This document shows positions 1 to 17,238 of a stretch of DNA of 64,000 bases, piece by piece; position 1 is the stretch's first letter, and each line of letters opens with the position of its first letter. The stretch spans positions 1,865,501-1,929,500 of the forward strand of contig NC_008380.1 in assembly GCF_000009265.1 (NCBI RefSeq). Direction: 5' to 3'. Both the position numbers and the translations under genes were made by a program. The notes beneath the pieces were generated by a model. That model had not been told where the DNA came from, ran no database searches, and was given only the letters and a program-made list of their open reading frames with translations. This DNA comes from Rhizobium johnstonii 3841. Its GTDB lineage: Bacteria; Pseudomonadota; Alphaproteobacteria; Rhizobiales; Rhizobiaceae.

Positions 1-1420
<1,420 letters not shown>

Positions 1421-1431
1421 GCACTTGATAG

Positions 1432-1459
1432 GGCGTGCGCTGCCAATGCGGCGCACGCC
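1432..1459 (+). other. Stem-loop in the rpoB-rpoC spacer
   Basis: Perfect 9-bp arms GGCGTGCGC (1432-1440) and GCGCACGCC (1451-1459) lie 12 bases after the rpoB stop. No T-run follows, so it does not look like an intrinsic terminator. An RNA processing or message-stability role is inference. Confidence 0.5.
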
Positions 1460-1610
1460 GGTCCCACCGGGCGCCGTATCCGTGTCGGCCCGGAAGGGAA
1501 GTTTCGCCGCATCCAGCGGTTATTCTCGTTTAAGCGAGGGAGGCGGCTCCCGGGAATTTGCCGCCGACCATTGCATTTTGAGGGCGCTTTAGCCCATGAA
1601 GGAGACAGGC

Positions 1611-5819
<4,209 letters not shown>

Positions 5820-5844
5820 TCCGCGGTTGAAGTCGACGAATTGA

Positions 5845-5876
5845 AAAAACCGCTCGGAGCGATCCGGGCGGTTTTT
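5845..5876 (+). terminator. Intrinsic terminator of rpoBC
   Basis: Arms AAAAACCGCTCGG (5845-5857) and CCGGGCGGTTTTT (5864-5876) pair with one G-T wobble around a 6-base loop and end in a T-run. The A-rich left arm makes the stem nearly symmetrical, so it may also serve the convergent gene on the minus strand. Confidence 0.85.
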
Positions 5877-5961
5877 CATATTTAGGTTGCTCTGATTGGG
5901 CGGGCGGGGAGGGCGGCTGCTTCCGCTTATGCTGCGTTGACCGCGTGAGCGGCGGCTCCCT

Positions 5962-6255
5962 TCAGTTGAACCGGATGATCGCGACTTCGCCTTCGACGGC
6001 GCCCTGGTAGGCAGATGCGTGGGGCTCTTCGGCCGGGATTTCGGTCAGCATGCCGATCTGGTCGAGATCGGCCTCGATGAAGCCTTCCTCGGCAAGGGCG
6101 TTCAAGGCCTCTCGTACGGCAGTGTCGTCGTCAGGCGCCTTTAGCATGATGTGCAGGTCGATGCCTTCGCTGGCGTCGGACTCGTAGCCCTTGCCGATGA
6201 TGATGAAGATCATCGGGCCGTCGAAATTATTGTCGTTATCAGGTGTCGTGATCAT
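5962..6255 (-). CDS. Conserved-looking hypothetical protein, 97 aa
   Basis: Function not recognised. The start at 6255 (MITTPDNDNNFDGPM) is chosen because AAGGA lies just upstream on the minus strand; a longer frame to 6351 has no ribosome site. The protein is acidic, begins with a polar stretch, and contains a hydrophobic strand MIFIIIGKG followed by helix-like segments. There is no signal peptide or metal motif. It is convergent with rpoC and divergent from rpsL, alone on its strand in a region of essential genes. Its regular codon use suggests a real gene. Confidence 0.65.
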   Translation of the reverse strand: MITTPDNDNNFDGPMIFIIIGKGYESDASEGIDLHIMLKAPDDDTAVREALNALAEEGFIEADLDQIGMLTEIPAEEPHASAYQGAVEGEVAIIRFN

Positions 6256-6460
6256 CGCCTGTCCTTCGGCTCTTTGACGATTCGGTCGCTCGAATCCTGC
6301 TCTGAGGGCCGAACGCCGCAATTGCTGATTCCTTAACTGCTTTTGCTGCAATGCCCAAGTTTTTATCTTGGGGCACAGCCGTGAATTCGTCTAGAAGGAT
6401 GAAACAGGGCGTTCGGCCGGCATATCAAGGCGATACGGCGAGTTTATTTCTTAACCGGCC

Positions 6461-6489
6461 TTGACGAGACGGGTGGAAACCAGTAGTAC
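6461..6489 (+). promoter_or_regulatory. Possible promoter of the str operon
   Basis: TTGACG (6461-6466), a 17-base spacer and TAGTAC (6484-6489) resemble a sigma-70 promoter about 260 bases upstream of rpsL. The -10 match is only moderate. The 496-base gap 6256-6751 holds no gene I can support; it contains this site and the palindrome at 6598. Confidence 0.35.
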
Positions 6490-6597
6490 CCCGGCCATCA
6501 GATCCCATGTGAGGCTTGGCTGTTCGGGGCGACTCGCCCTGAAGTTCACCTCAAACAAGGTTCTAAACGCACGTTGAAGTCATGATGCTGCACGCAC

Positions 6598-6615
6598 GAC
6601 GCATATTTATGCGTC
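6598..6615 (+). repeat. 18-bp palindrome in the rpsL leader
   Basis: GACGCATATTTATGCGTC has 8-bp perfect arms around a TT centre, 137 bases before rpsL. It could be an operator or a short RNA hairpin in the leader. No T-run follows. Confidence 0.5.
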
Positions 6616-6751
6616 CTCTGCTCCTTGTGGTCCATCTGCGGAAGCGGATCGGGCCATATTTTGCGCATTGACGGAAAGCGTACGTCACTGCCGGAGACGG
6701 CTCGAGTTCAAGCCCGCAAGGGTACTGAGATAAAACGTAAGGGATGGTTGA

Positions 6752-7123
6752 ATGCCTACCGTAAACCAGCTGATCCGCAAGCCTCGCCAGGCGAACGTAA
6801 AGCGTAACAAGGTTCCCGCACTCCAGGAGAACCCGCAGAAGCGCGGCGTTTGCACGCGCGTCTACACGACGACGCCGAGGAAGCCGAACTCGGCTCTGCG
6901 TAAGGTCGCAAAGATCCGCCTGACCAACGGCTTCGAAGTCATTGGTTACATCCCCGGCGAAGGCCACAACCTTCAGGAACACTCCGTCGTCATGATCCGT
7001 GGCGGCCGCGTCAAGGACCTTCCGGGTGTCCGTTATCACATCATCCGCGGCGTTCTCGATACCCAGGGTGTCAAGAACCGCAAGCAGCGCCGCTCCAAGT
7101 ACGGCGCGAAGCGTCCGAAGTAA
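6752..7123 (+). CDS. rpsL: 30S ribosomal protein S12 (Arg at codon 43)
   Basis: Component of the 30S decoding centre, 123 aa, full length, first gene of the str operon. The conserved loop reads TTTPRKPNS, so residue 43 is Arg instead of the near-universal Lys. The codon is AGG at 6878-6880, whereas the other 15 arginines of the gene use CGC or CGT. One A-to-G change from AAG would give this. In the Escherichia coli and Mycobacterium proteins Lys to Arg at this site confers high-level streptomycin resistance. The second hotspot region, [12 protein letters not shown], is unchanged. Confidence 0.98.
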   Translation: MPTVNQLIRKPRQANVKRNKVPALQENPQKRGVCTRVYTTTPRKPNSALRKVAKIRLTNGFEVIGYIPGEGHNLQEHSVVMIRGGRVKDLPGVRYHIIRGVLDTQGVKNRKQRRSKYGAKRPK

Positions 7124-7188
7124 TTCGGGTTTTGAATAATCCGGCGCTGCGCGAGGTCCTCCGCGTCATGAAGCGCCTTAACGGTTGA

Positions 7189-7671
<483 letters not shown>

Positions 7672-7700
7672 TTCCGAACGGTATCGAAAGGCAGTCCACA

Positions 7701-9800
7701 ATGGCTCGCGAATATAAGATCGAAGACTACCGCAATTTCGGTATCATGGCGCATATCGACGCCGGCAAGACCACGACCACCGAGCGTATTCTTTATTACA
7801 CCGGCAAGTCGCACAAGATCGGCGAAGTCCACGACGGCGCAGCCACGATGGATTGGATGGAGCAGGAGCAGGAGCGTGGCATCACGATCACCTCTGCTGC
7901 CACCACGACCTTCTGGAAGGGCCGTGACGGCAAAATGCGCCGCTTCAACATCATCGACACCCCCGGCCACGTCGACTTCACCATCGAAGTCGAGCGTTCG
8001 CTGCGCGTTCTCGACGGCGCCATCGCGCTGCTCGACGCCAACGCCGGTGTTGAGCCGCAGACGGAAACCGTCTGGCGTCAGGCCGAGAAGTACAATGTCC
8101 CGCGGATGATCTTCTGCAACAAGATGGACAAGACCGGCGCGGACTTCTACCGCTCCGTCGAGATGATCAAGACCCGTCTCGGTGCAACGGCTGTCGTCAT
8201 GCAGCTGCCGATCGGTGCAGAAACCGAATTCAAGGGCGTCATCGACCTGGTCGAGATGAACGCACTTATCTGGCGTGACGAGTCGCTCGGCGCCCAGTGG
8301 GATGTCGTCGAGATCCCCGAGGACATGAAGGCCAAGGCCGAAGAATATCGCGAAAAGCTGATCGAGACGGTCGTCGACATCGACGAGGCCGCCACCGAAG
8401 CTTACCTCGAAGGCATTCTGCCCGACAACGAGCAGATCCGTGCGCTGGTTCGTCGCGGCACGATCGATGTCAAGTTCCACCCGATGTTCTGCGGCACCGC
8501 CTTCAAGAACAAGGGCGTGCAACCGCTGCTCGACGCCGTCGTCGACTACCTGCCGTCGCCGATGGACATCCCGGCGATCAAGGGCATCGACTTCAAGACG
8601 GAAGCCGAAATCGAGCGTCATGCCGATGACAGCGAGCCGCTCTCCATGCTCGCCTTCAAGATCATGAACGACCCCTTCGTCGGTTCGCTGACTTTTGCCC
8701 GCATCTACTCCGGCAAGCTCGAAAAGGGCGCGTCGGTCATCAACACGGTCAAGGACAAGCGCGAGCGCGTCGGCCGCATGCTGCAGATGCACTCCAACTC
8801 GCGTGAAGACATCGAAGAAGCTTTCGCAGGCGACATCGTCGCTCTCGCCGGCCTCAAGGAAACCACGACGGGCGACACGCTCTGCGATCCGCTGAAGCCG
8901 GTTATCCTCGAGCGCATGGAATTCCCGGAGCCGGTCATCCAGATCGCCATCGAGCCGAAGACCAAGGGCGACCAGGAAAAGATGGGCCTCGCGCTCAACC
9001 GCCTGGCTGCTGAAGATCCGTCCTTCCGCGTCAAGACCGACCAGGAATCCGGCCAGACCATCATCGCCGGCATGGGCGAACTGCATCTCGACATCATCGT
9101 CGACCGCATGCGTCGTGAATTCAAGGTCGAAGCAACCGTCGGCGCGCCGCAGGTTGCCTACCGCGAAACCATCACCAGGACGCATGAAGAAGACTACACG
9201 CACAAGAAGCAGTCCGGTGGTACCGGTCAGTTCGCGCGCGTCAAGATCGTCTTCGAACCGAACCCGGAAGGCGACGAATTCAAGTTCGAATCGAAGATCG
9301 TCGGCGGTTCCGTTCCGAAGGAATACATCCCCGGCGTCCAGAAGGGCATCGAAAGCGTTCTGTCTTCGGGTCCGCTCGCAGGCTTCCCGATGCTTGGCGT
9401 CAAGGCGACCCTCATCGACGGCGCATTCCACGACGTCGACTCCTCGGTTCTCGCCTTCGAAATCGCATCGCGTGCCTGCTTCCGTGAAGCAGCCAAGAAG
9501 GCCGGCGCTCAGCTGCTCGAGCCGATGATGAAGGTCGAAGTCGTCACCCCGGAAGATTACGTCGGCGACGTCATCGGCGACCTGAACTCCCGTCGCGGTC
9601 AGATCCAGGGCCAGGAAAGCCGTGGTATCGCCGTCGTCATCAACGCGAACGTCCCGCTCGCGAACATGTTCAAGTACGTCGACAACCTGCGCTCCATGTC
9701 CCAGGGCCGCGCCCAGTACACGATGACCTTCGATCACTATTCGCCGGTCCCGTCGAACGTCGCAACTGAAATCCAGGCAAAGTATTCCGGTCAGAAGTGA
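7701..9800 (+). CDS. fusA: Translation elongation factor G
   Basis: Ribosomal translocase GTPase, 699 aa, full length. G1 is [15 protein letters not shown] near residue 17, the switch II block is DTPGHVDFT and the G4 motif is [10 protein letters not shown]. Domains II-V follow in normal order. It is third in the str operon. Its stop codon is part of a perfect 12-bp hairpin, which is unusual. Confidence 0.98.
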   Translation: MAREYKIEDYRNFGIMAHIDAGKTTTTERILYYTGKSHKIGEVHDGAATMDWMEQEQERGITITSAATTTFWKGRDGKMRRFNIIDTPGHVDFTIEVERSLRVLDGAIALLDANAGVEPQTETVWRQAEKYNVPRMIFCNKMDKTGADFYRSVEMIKTRLGATAVVMQLPIGAETEFKGVIDLVEMNALIWRDESLGAQWDVVEIPEDMKAKAEEYREKLIETVVDIDEAATEAYLEGILPDNEQIRALVRRGTIDVKFHPMFCGTAFKNKGVQPLLDAVVDYLPSPMDIPAIKGIDFKTEAEIERHADDSEPLSMLAFKIMNDPFVGSLTFARIYSGKLEKGASVINTVKDKRERVGRMLQMHSNSREDIEEAFAGDIVALAGLKETTTGDTLCDPLKPVILERMEFPEPVIQIAIEPKTKGDQEKMGLALNRLAAEDPSFRVKTDQESGQTIIAGMGELHLDIIVDRMRREFKVEATVGAPQVAYRETITRTHEEDYTHKKQSGGTGQFARVKIVFEPNPEGDEFKFESKIVGGSVPKEYIPGVQKGIESVLSSGPLAGFPMLGVKATLIDGAFHDVDSSVLAFEIASRACFREAAKKAGAQLLEPMMKVEVVTPEDYVGDVIGDLNSRRGQIQGQESRGIAVVINANVPLANMFKYVDNLRSMSQGRAQYTMTFDHYSPVPSNVATEIQAKYSGQK

Positions 9801-9809
9801 CCGGAATAC
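9782..9809 (+). other. Perfect hairpin spanning the fusA stop codon
   Basis: Arms GTATTCCGGTCA (9782-9793) and TGACCGGAATAC (9798-9809) pair perfectly around GAAG. The right arm begins with the fusA TGA (9798-9800). No T-run follows. It lies 59 bases before tuf and could affect termination, read-through or RNA cleavage between fusA and tuf. Confidence 0.7.
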
Positions 9810-9868
9810 CAATTGACCGATAACAAGAATTAGATCCCTTCGGGGACTAGCAAAACGGAGACCCGAAA

Positions 9869-11044
<1,176 letters not shown>

Positions 11045-11052
11045 TTAGCGGC

Positions 11053-11102
11053 TGGGCCACCTGGCCCAAGGAAAGGATAGGGACGCCGATCTCGGTGTCC
11101 CT
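11053..11102 (+). other. Two stem-loops between tuf and rpsJ
   Basis: TGGGCCA-CC-TGGCCCA (11053-11068) is a perfect 7-bp hairpin. AGGGACGCCGA (11079-11089) pairs with TCGGTGTCCCT (11092-11102) with one wobble. Neither has a T-run, so they look like leader, processing or pausing elements at the str-S10 junction, not simple terminators. Confidence 0.55.
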
Positions 11103-11198
11103 CTCGATCTTTGAAACCGGTGGCCCGCTAACGTAACTGAAGGTAAGCCGTGTCCCTAAGTGGCGACACGCGGATAACAGACACAAGGATAAAGTCGA

Positions 11199-11507
11199 AT
11201 GAACGGCCAGAATATCCGCATCCGCCTGAAGGCGTTCGATCACCGGATTCTCGATGCCTCCACGCGCGAGATCGTATCGACGGCTAAGCGCACCGGTGCA
11301 AGCGTCCGGGGCCCCGTTCCGCTTCCGACCCGCATCGAGAAGTTTACGGTCAACCGGTCCCCGCACATCGACAAGAAGAGCCGCGAACAGTTCGAGATGC
11401 GCACGCATAAGCGCCTTCTCGATATCGTTGACCCGACCCCGCAGACGGTAGACGCGCTGATGAAGCTCGATCTCGCCGCCGGTGTCGATGTTGAGATCAA
11501 GCTCTGA
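11199..11507 (+). CDS. rpsJ: 30S ribosomal protein S10 (NusE)
   Basis: 30S head protein that also acts as NusE in antitermination with NusB, 102 aa. The [19 protein letters not shown] start and the block [16 protein letters not shown] are typical. It opens the S10 group after a 154-base leader containing two hairpins. Confidence 0.98.
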   Translation: MNGQNIRIRLKAFDHRILDASTREIVSTAKRTGASVRGPVPLPTRIEKFTVNRSPHIDKKSREQFEMRTHKRLLDIVDPTPQTVDALMKLDLAAGVDVEIKL

Positions 11508-11546
11508 GACCTCGGGTCTTCGGGCTGAGTGAGAAGGATTGAACCG

Positions 11547-12188
11547 ATGCGTTCAGGTGTGATTGCACAGAAGGTGGGAATGACCCGCGTCTATAACGAC
11601 GCCGGCGAGCATGTCCCGGTAACGGTACTGCGTATGGAAGGCTGCCAGGTCGTAGCCACGCGCACTGTCGAAAAGAATGGCTATACCGCAGTTCAGCTCG
11701 GTGCCGGCCAGGCGAAGGTGAAGAACACGTCGAAGGCGATGCGCGGCAACTTTGCCATCGCCAATGTCGAGCCGAAGGCCAAGCTGACGGAATTCCGCGT
11801 GTCGGAAGATCAACTGCTCGAGGTCGGCACTGAGATCAAGGCGGGTCACTTTGCAGCTGGCCAGCTGGTCGACGTGACGGGTACGACGATCGGCAAGGGT
11901 TTTGCCGGCGCCATGAAGCGCCACGGTTTCGGCGGTCTGCGTGCCACGCACGGTGTGTCGGTGTCTCACCGCTCGCACGGTTCGACCGGCTCGCGCCAGG
12001 ATCCGGGCAAGGTTTTCAAGAACAAGAAGATGGCTGGTCACATGGGCCAGACGCGCGTCACGACGCAGAACCTGGAAGTGGTTTCGACCGACGAAGATCG
12101 CGGTCTGATCCTGATCAAGGGTGCTGTCCCTGGTTCCAAGGGTGCCTGGATCATCGTGCGCGACGCCGTCAAGTCGGCCGCGAAGTAA
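11547..12188 (+). CDS. rplC: 50S ribosomal protein L3
   Basis: Early 50S assembly protein near the peptidyl transferase centre, 213 aa. The start [18 protein letters not shown] at 11547 is preferred to an in-frame GTG at 11529, because the GAAGGA ribosome site lies within that extension. The [20 protein letters not shown] loop that reaches the catalytic centre is present. Confidence 0.97.
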   Translation: MRSGVIAQKVGMTRVYNDAGEHVPVTVLRMEGCQVVATRTVEKNGYTAVQLGAGQAKVKNTSKAMRGNFAIANVEPKAKLTEFRVSEDQLLEVGTEIKAGHFAAGQLVDVTGTTIGKGFAGAMKRHGFGGLRATHGVSVSHRSHGSTGSRQDPGKVFKNKKMAGHMGQTRVTTQNLEVVSTDEDRGLILIKGAVPGSKGAWIIVRDAVKSAAK

Positions 12189-12201
12189 GGGAGCCAGATC
12201 A

Positions 12202-12822
12202 ATGGAATTCAACGTCAAGACCCTCGAGGGAAAAGACGCCGGGAAGGTTTCCCTTTCGGACGCGATTTTCGGCCTCGAGCCCCGCGAAGACATTCTCGCC
12301 CGCGTCATCCGCTGGCAGCTTGCCAAGAAGCAGCAGGGCACGCACAAGGCTAAGGGCCGCGCGGAAGTTTCGCGCACCGGCGCCAAGATGTACAAGCAGA
12401 AGGGTACGGGCCGCGCCCGCCACCATTCGGCTCGCGCTCCGCAGTTCCGCGGCGGCGGCAAGGCTCACGGCCCGGTTGTCCGCAGCCACGAGCACGATCT
12501 TCCGAAGAAGGTTCGCGCACTCGGCCTTCGCCACGCCCTTTCGGCCAAGATCAAGGCCGATGACGTCATCGTCATCGACAACCTGGTTGCCGCTGAAGCC
12601 AAGACCAAGTCGCTCGCGTCCGTTTTCGAGACGCTCGGCCTGACCAACGCCCTCTTCATCGGCGGCGCAGAGCTTGACGGCAACTTCAAGCTCGCAGCTC
12701 AGAACATCCCCAACATCGATGTTCTGCCGATCCAGGGCATCAACGTTTACGACATCGTGCGCCGCGGCAAGCTCGTGCTTTCCAAGGCTGCGGTTGAAGC
12801 GCTAGAGGAGCGATTCAAGTGA
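12202..12822 (+). CDS. rplD: 50S ribosomal protein L4
   Basis: 50S exit-tunnel protein, 206 aa. Translation starts at [10 protein letters not shown] (12202); a longer frame overlaps rplC and has no ribosome site. The extended tunnel loop with [19 protein letters not shown] is present. In gamma-proteobacteria L4 represses the S10 operon; this cannot be judged from the sequence here. Its stop overlaps the rplW start by four bases. Confidence 0.97.
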   Translation: MEFNVKTLEGKDAGKVSLSDAIFGLEPREDILARVIRWQLAKKQQGTHKAKGRAEVSRTGAKMYKQKGTGRARHHSARAPQFRGGGKAHGPVVRSHEHDLPKKVRALGLRHALSAKIKADDVIVIDNLVAAEAKTKSLASVFETLGLTNALFIGGAELDGNFKLAAQNIPNIDVLPIQGINVYDIVRRGKLVLSKAAVEALEERFK

Positions 12823-13112
12823 CCGATCTTCGCCACTACGATGTGATCGTCTCTCCGGCGATCACCGAAAAGTCCACGCTGGTATCCGAAAACAACCAGG
12901 TTGTTTTCAATGTCGCCAAGCAGGCGACTAAGCCGGAAATCAAGGCTGCGGTCGAGGCGCTGTTCGGCGTCAAGGTCACGGCTGTCAACACTCTGCTGCG
13001 CAAAGGCAAGACCAAGCGGTTCCGCGGTTTCGTCGGCAAGCAGAAGGACGTGAAGAAGGCTGTTGTGACGCTGGCTGAAGGCCAGACGATCGACGTCTCC
13101 ACCGGTCTCTGA
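12819..13112 (+). CDS. rplW: 50S ribosomal protein L23
   Basis: Binds 23S rRNA at the tunnel exit and docks trigger factor and SRP, 97 aa. It uses a GTG start that overlaps the rplD stop (GTGA) with GAGGAG upstream, implying translational coupling. [19 protein letters not shown] near the N-terminus is diagnostic. Confidence 0.97.
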   Translation: MTDLRHYDVIVSPAITEKSTLVSENNQVVFNVAKQATKPEIKAAVEALFGVKVTAVNTLLRKGKTKRFRGFVGKQKDVKKAVVTLAEGQTIDVSTGL

Positions 13113-13123
13113 GGTATAAGAAA

Positions 13124-13960
13124 ATGGCATTGAAAACTTTCAATCCGATCACCCCGAGCCAGCGCCAGCTGGTCATCGTCGACCGTTCGGCCCTCTACAA
13201 GGGCAAGCCGGTCAAGGCGCTGACGGAAGGTCTGACCAAGAGCGGCGGTCGTAACAACCTCGGTCGCATCACCGCCCGCTTCATCGGCGGCGGTCACAAG
13301 CGTACCTATCGTTTGATCGACTTCAAGCGTCGCAAATTCGACGTCGAAGGCACGGTCGAGCGTATCGAATACGATCCGAACCGCACGGCTTTCATCGCGC
13401 TGGTGAACTATGCTGACGGCGAGAAGGCTTATATCCTCGCTCCTCAGCGCCTCGCTGCCGGTGACAAGGTCATCGCTTCCGAGAAGGCTGTCGACGTCAA
13501 GCCCGGCAACACCATGCCGCTGCAGTTCATCCCGGTCGGCTCCATCATCCACAATGTGGAAATGAAGCCGGGCAAGGGTGGTCAGATCGCTCGCTCCGCC
13601 GGTGGCTACGCACAGCTCGTCGGCCGCGACCAGGGCATGGCGATCCTTCGCCTGAACTCCGGTGAACAGCGTCTCGTTCATGGCTCCTGCCTTGCTTCGA
13701 TCGGCGCCGTCTCCAACCCTGACCACGCCAACATCAACGACGGCAAGGCCGGTCGTACCGTTTGGCGCGGCAAGCGTCCGCATAACCGCGGTGTCGTCAT
13801 GAACCCGGTCGACCATCCGCACGGCGGTGGTGAAGGCCGCACCTCCGGCGGTCGCCATCCAGTGACACCGTGGGGCAAGCCGACCAAGGGCAAGCGCACC
13901 CGGTCGAACAAGTCGACCGACAAGATGATCATGCGCTCGCGTCATCAGCGTAAGAAGTAA
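13124..13960 (+). CDS. rplB: 50S ribosomal protein L2
   Basis: Core 50S protein needed for subunit joining and peptidyl transfer, 278 aa. [20 protein letters not shown] near the C-terminus carries the conserved His close to the catalytic centre. It sits in the S10 group between rplW and rpsS. Confidence 0.98.
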   Translation: MALKTFNPITPSQRQLVIVDRSALYKGKPVKALTEGLTKSGGRNNLGRITARFIGGGHKRTYRLIDFKRRKFDVEGTVERIEYDPNRTAFIALVNYADGEKAYILAPQRLAAGDKVIASEKAVDVKPGNTMPLQFIPVGSIIHNVEMKPGKGGQIARSAGGYAQLVGRDQGMAILRLNSGEQRLVHGSCLASIGAVSNPDHANINDGKAGRTVWRGKRPHNRGVVMNPVDHPHGGGEGRTSGGRHPVTPWGKPTKGKRTRSNKSTDKMIMRSRHQRKK

Positions 13961-13975
13961 GAGAGGAAGTCTCCA

Positions 13976-14254
13976 ATGGCTCGTTCAGTATGGAAAGGTC
14001 CGTTCGTTGACGGCTATCTTCTCAAGAAGGCTGAGAAGGTTCGTGAAGGCGGTCGCAGTGAAGTGATCAAGATCTGGAGCCGTCGCTCCACGATCCTGCC
14101 GCAGTTCGTCGGTCTCACCTTCGGCGTCTACAACGGCAGCAAGCATATCCCGGTCAGCGTCAATGAAGACATGGTCGGTCACAAATTCGGTGAATTCTCT
14201 CCGACCCGCACCTACTACGGTCACGGCGCGGACAAGAAGGCGAAGAGGAAGTAA
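13976..14254 (+). CDS. rpsS: 30S ribosomal protein S19
   Basis: 30S head protein, 92 aa, which complexes with S13 near the A site. [20 protein letters not shown] and the [20 protein letters not shown] block identify it. It is two bases from rplV. Confidence 0.97.
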   Translation: MARSVWKGPFVDGYLLKKAEKVREGGRSEVIKIWSRRSTILPQFVGLTFGVYNGSKHIPVSVNEDMVGHKFGEFSPTRTYYGHGADKKAKRK

Positions 14255-14256
14255 CA

Positions 14257-14646
14257 ATGGGCAAGGCAAAAGCCGAACGCCGGCTGAAGGACAACGAGGC
14301 GCAAGCAGTCGCCCGCACGCTCCGCGTCAGCCCCCAGAAGCTCAACCTGGTTGCTGCGGCTATCCGCGGCAAGAAGGTCGAGCGCGCACTCGCTGAGCTG
14401 GAGTTCTCCCGCAAGCGCATCGCGGGCGCCGTCAAGAAGACGCTTGAATCTGCGATCGCCAACGCCGAGAACAACCACGATCTCGACGTCGACTCGCTGG
14501 TTGTCGCCGAGGCCTATGTCGGCAAGTCGATCGTCATGAAGCGTTTTCACGCTCGTGGCCGCGGTCGCGCGTCGCGCATTGAAAAGCCCTTCGCGCACCT
14601 GACGATCGTCGTTCGTGAAGTGCAGGCAGCAGAGGAGGCCGCATAA
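14257..14646 (+). CDS. rplV: 50S ribosomal protein L22
   Basis: 50S tunnel protein, 129 aa. The [20 protein letters not shown] helix and the beta-hairpin region [17 protein letters not shown] that lines the tunnel (macrolide-relevant) are intact. Its TAA shares a base with the rpsC ATG. Confidence 0.97.
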   Translation: MGKAKAERRLKDNEAQAVARTLRVSPQKLNLVAAAIRGKKVERALAELEFSRKRIAGAVKKTLESAIANAENNHDLDVDSLVVAEAYVGKSIVMKRFHARGRGRASRIEKPFAHLTIVVREVQAAEEAA

Positions 14647-15377
14647 TGGGTCAGAAAATCAATCCAATCGGTTTCCGCCTCGGCATCAACCGTACCTGGG
14701 ATAGCCGCTGGTTTGCGGACAATGCCGAGTACGGTCAGCTGCTGCACGAAGACCTGAAGATGCGCAAGTTCGTCATGAGCGAACTGAAGCAGGCCGGGAT
14801 TTCCAAGGTGGTCATCGAGCGTCCGCACAAGAAGTGCCGCGTCACGATCCACTCGGCACGTCCGGGCCTGATCATCGGCCGCAAGGGCGCAGACATCGAC
14901 AAGCTCCGCAAGAAGCTGTCGGAGATGACGAATTCGGAAACGCACCTCAACATCGTCGAAGTGCGCAAGCCCGAAGTCGATGCGACGCTGGTCGCTCAGT
15001 CGATCGCCCAGCAGCTCGAGCGTCGCGTGGCTTTCCGTCGCGCCATGAAGCGCGCCGTTCAGTCCGCGATGCGTCTTGGCGCCGAAGGCATCAAGATCAC
15101 CTGCGCTGGCCGTCTCGGCGGCGCTGAAATCGCCCGTACGGAATGGTACCGCGAAGGTCGTGTGCCGTTGCACACCCTGCGCGCCGACATCGACTACGGC
15201 ACGGCTGAAGCAGAAACCGCGTTCGGCATCTGCGGCATCAAGGTCTGGATCTTCAAGGGCGAAATCCTTGAGCATGATCCGATGGCTTCCGAGCGCCGCG
15301 CGATGGAAGGTGACGCCCAGGGTCCGGCAAGCCGTGATCGTGACCGCGACAGAGACCGTCGCCGCGACAACGCTTGA
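14646..15377 (+). CDS. rpsC: 30S ribosomal protein S3
   Basis: 30S head protein at the mRNA entrance with helicase-like function, 243 aa. The KH domain carries [16 protein letters not shown] with GRKG as its GxxG loop. The C-terminal tail is rich in Arg and Asp ([14 protein letters not shown]), a common alphaproteobacterial extension. The start overlaps rplV by one base (TAATG). Confidence 0.97.
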   Translation: MGQKINPIGFRLGINRTWDSRWFADNAEYGQLLHEDLKMRKFVMSELKQAGISKVVIERPHKKCRVTIHSARPGLIIGRKGADIDKLRKKLSEMTNSETHLNIVEVRKPEVDATLVAQSIAQQLERRVAFRRAMKRAVQSAMRLGAEGIKITCAGRLGGAEIARTEWYREGRVPLHTLRADIDYGTAEAETAFGICGIKVWIFKGEILEHDPMASERRAMEGDAQGPASRDRDRDRDRRRDNA

Positions 15378-15413
15378 TAGCGCGCGTGGCAGAGAAGTTC
15401 GGAGAATAAGAAA

Positions 15414-15827
15414 ATGTTGCAGCCAAAGCGTACCAAGTACCGCAAGCAGTTCAAGGGCCGCATCAAGGGCGTCGCCAAGGGCGGTTCTGACCTGGCATTC
15501 GGCGAATTCGGCCTGAAGGCACAGGAACCCAACCGCGTCAACGCGCGCGAGATCGAAGCGGCCCGCCGCGCGATCACGCGTTATATGAAGCGCGCCGGCC
15601 GTGTATGGATCCGCGTGTTCCCGGACGTTCCGGTAACCAAAAAGCCGACCGAAGTCCGTATGGGTAAGGGTAAGGGCTCCGTTGAATACTGGGCATGCAA
15701 GGTCAAGCCCGGCCGTATGATGTTCGAGATCGACGGTGTCAGCGAAGAAATCGCCCGTGAGGCGCTTCGCCTCGGCTCTGCCAAGCTCTCGGTCAAGACG
15801 CGCTTCGTTCAGCGCATTGCAGAGTAA
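15414..15827 (+). CDS. rplP: 50S ribosomal protein L16
   Basis: Binds tRNA near the peptidyl transferase and 5S region, 137 aa. [16 protein letters not shown] and the [18 protein letters not shown] block are characteristic. It belongs to the S10 group, with 36 bases to rpsC and 11 to rpmC. Confidence 0.97.
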   Translation: MLQPKRTKYRKQFKGRIKGVAKGGSDLAFGEFGLKAQEPNRVNAREIEAARRAITRYMKRAGRVWIRVFPDVPVTKKPTEVRMGKGKGSVEYWACKVKPGRMMFEIDGVSEEIAREALRLGSAKLSVKTRFVQRIAE

Positions 15828-15838
15828 GGAATGAGCTC

Positions 15839-16039
15839 ATGAAAGCCTCAGACGTTCGCGCGTTCACCGCCGACCAACTCAAGGACGAGCTTGCCAAGCT
15901 GAAGAAGGAGCAGTTCAACCTGCGCTTCCAGAAGGCGACCGGCCAGCTCGAAAAGTCCTCGCGCATCAACGAAGTCCGCAAGGACATCGCCCGCGTGAAA
16001 ACCATTGCCCGCCAGAAGGCGGCAGAAGTTAAGGCCTAA
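15839..16039 (+). CDS. rpmC: 50S ribosomal protein L29
   Basis: Small helical protein at the tunnel exit near L23, 66 aa. The [20 protein letters not shown] helix and [10 protein letters not shown]-terminal block are typical. AAGGA lies ahead of the ATG. Confidence 0.96.
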   Translation: MKASDVRAFTADQLKDELAKLKKEQFNLRFQKATGQLEKSSRINEVRKDIARVKTIARQKAAEVKA

Positions 16040-16051
16040 AGGAAGAAAAAT

Positions 16052-16291
16052 ATGCCGAAGCGCATCCTGCAGGGCGTCGTCGTTGGCGACAAGAACGAGA
16101 AGACGGTAGTGGTTCGTGTCGAGCGTCGTTTCGCTCACCCGCTGCTCCAGAAGACCGTTCGTCGTTCCAAGAAGTACAAGGCCCACGACGAGAACAATCA
16201 GTACAAGATTGGCGATACCGTATCCATCGAGGAATGCGCGCCGATCTCCAAGGACAAGCGCTGGACGGTGATTTCCGCCCAGGGCAAGTAA
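16052..16291 (+). CDS. rpsQ: 30S ribosomal protein S17
   Basis: Primary 16S-binding protein with an OB fold, 79 aa. [18 protein letters not shown] and [18 protein letters not shown] identify it. It is the last gene of the S10 group and is followed by a terminator-like hairpin and 258 bases without a gene. Confidence 0.97.
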   Translation: MPKRILQGVVVGDKNEKTVVVRVERRFAHPLLQKTVRRSKKYKAHDENNQYKIGDTVSIEECAPISKDKRWTVISAQGK

Positions 16292-16346
16292 CAGAATTTT
16301 GCGCGAGGCCTTGCGTCTCGCCGAAATATCTGTATGAAGCAGCGTC

Positions 16347-16375
16347 AGAACGCTCGAATGCCGGGCGTTCTTTTG
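16347..16375 (+). terminator. Terminator-like hairpin at the S10/spc boundary
   Basis: AGAACGCTCG (16347-16356) pairs with CGGGCGTTCT (16362-16371), one T-G wobble, followed by TTTT. It sits exactly between rpsQ and rplN, where classical S10 and spc operons separate. The rest of the gap 16292-16549 probably carries the spc leader; no clear promoter consensus was found. Confidence 0.65.
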
Positions 16376-16549
16376 CTTTGAGCGCACGGAAGGTCCCGTT
16401 CGGGAAACCACCCTGGCACGATCGATCCCGCGCTATTCAGCTATTGCCGCGTCTGTGCTGCCTCACGGCAGCTCGGCCGGCGAAAATTTTCATAAGCCGG
16501 AGTAGGGGGCTAGCCCAACCATTCCGGTAAACCAAGAAGGCGACCTGAT

Positions 16550-16918
16550 ATGATTCAGATGCAAACAAACCTCGACGTCGCGGATAATTCCGGCGCACGT
16601 CGTGTCATGTGCATCAAGGTGCTGGGCGGCTCGAAGCGTAAGTATGCCTCGATCGGCGACGTCATCGTCGTTTCGATCAAGGAAGCGATCCCGCGCGGCC
16701 GTGTGAAGAAGGGTGACGTGATGAAGGCGGTTGTCGTTCGCACCGCCAAGGACATCCGTCGTGCAGATGGCTCCGTCATCCGCTTCGACACCAACGCAGC
16801 AGTCCTCATCGACAACAAGAAAGAGCCGATCGGCACCCGTATCTTCGGACCGGTTCCGCGCGAACTTCGCGCCAAGAACCACATGAAGATCATCTCGCTG
16901 GCTCCCGAAGTACTGTAA
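16550..16918 (+). CDS. rplN: 50S ribosomal protein L14
   Basis: Subunit-interface protein, 122 aa, target of the silencing factor Rsf[21 protein letters not shown] and the C-terminal block [11 protein letters not shown] are standard. First gene of the spc group. Confidence 0.98.
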   Translation: MIQMQTNLDVADNSGARRVMCIKVLGGSKRKYASIGDVIVVSIKEAIPRGRVKKGDVMKAVVVRTAKDIRRADGSVIRFDTNAAVLIDNKKEPIGTRIFGPVPRELRAKNHMKIISLAPEVL

Positions 16919-16929
16919 GGAGCGAAGCG

Positions 16930-17238
16930 ATGCAGAAGATTCGTAAAGGCGACAAGGTCGTCATGCTCGCTGGCAAGGACAAGGGCCGTACCGGCGAAGT
17001 TGTCCAGGTCATGCCGAAGGAAGATCGTGCCGTTGTTCGTGGCGTCAACGTCGTCAAGCGCCACCAGCGCCAGACGCAGACCCAGGAAGCCGGCATCATC
17101 AACAAGGAAGCCCCGGTTCACCTGTCCAACGTTGCAATCATCGACAAGGACGGCAAGCCGACCCGCGTCGGTTTCAAGGTCGTTGACGGCAAGAAGGTCC
17201 GTGTGGCCAAGCGTTCTGGAGAAGTGATCGATGGCTGA
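16930..17238 (+). CDS. rplX: 50S ribosomal protein L24
   Basis: Early 50S assembly initiator, 102 aa, with a KOW motif in [20 protein letters not shown]. Its last eight bases overlap the rplE start, indicating coupled translation. Confidence 0.97.
   Translation: MQKIRKGDKVVMLAGKDKGRTGEVVQVMPKEDRAVVRGVNVVKRHQRQTQTQEAGIINKEAPVHLSNVAIIDKDGKPTRVGFKVVDGKKVRVAKRSGEVIDG

Noticed and set aside
1596..1610. ATG 1596 as the rpoC start
   Set aside because: The AAGGAG ribosome site lies after it and serves ATG 1611.
9830..9852. TTCG-loop hairpin before tuf as a terminator
   Set aside because: Only four base pairs and no T-run; too weak to list.
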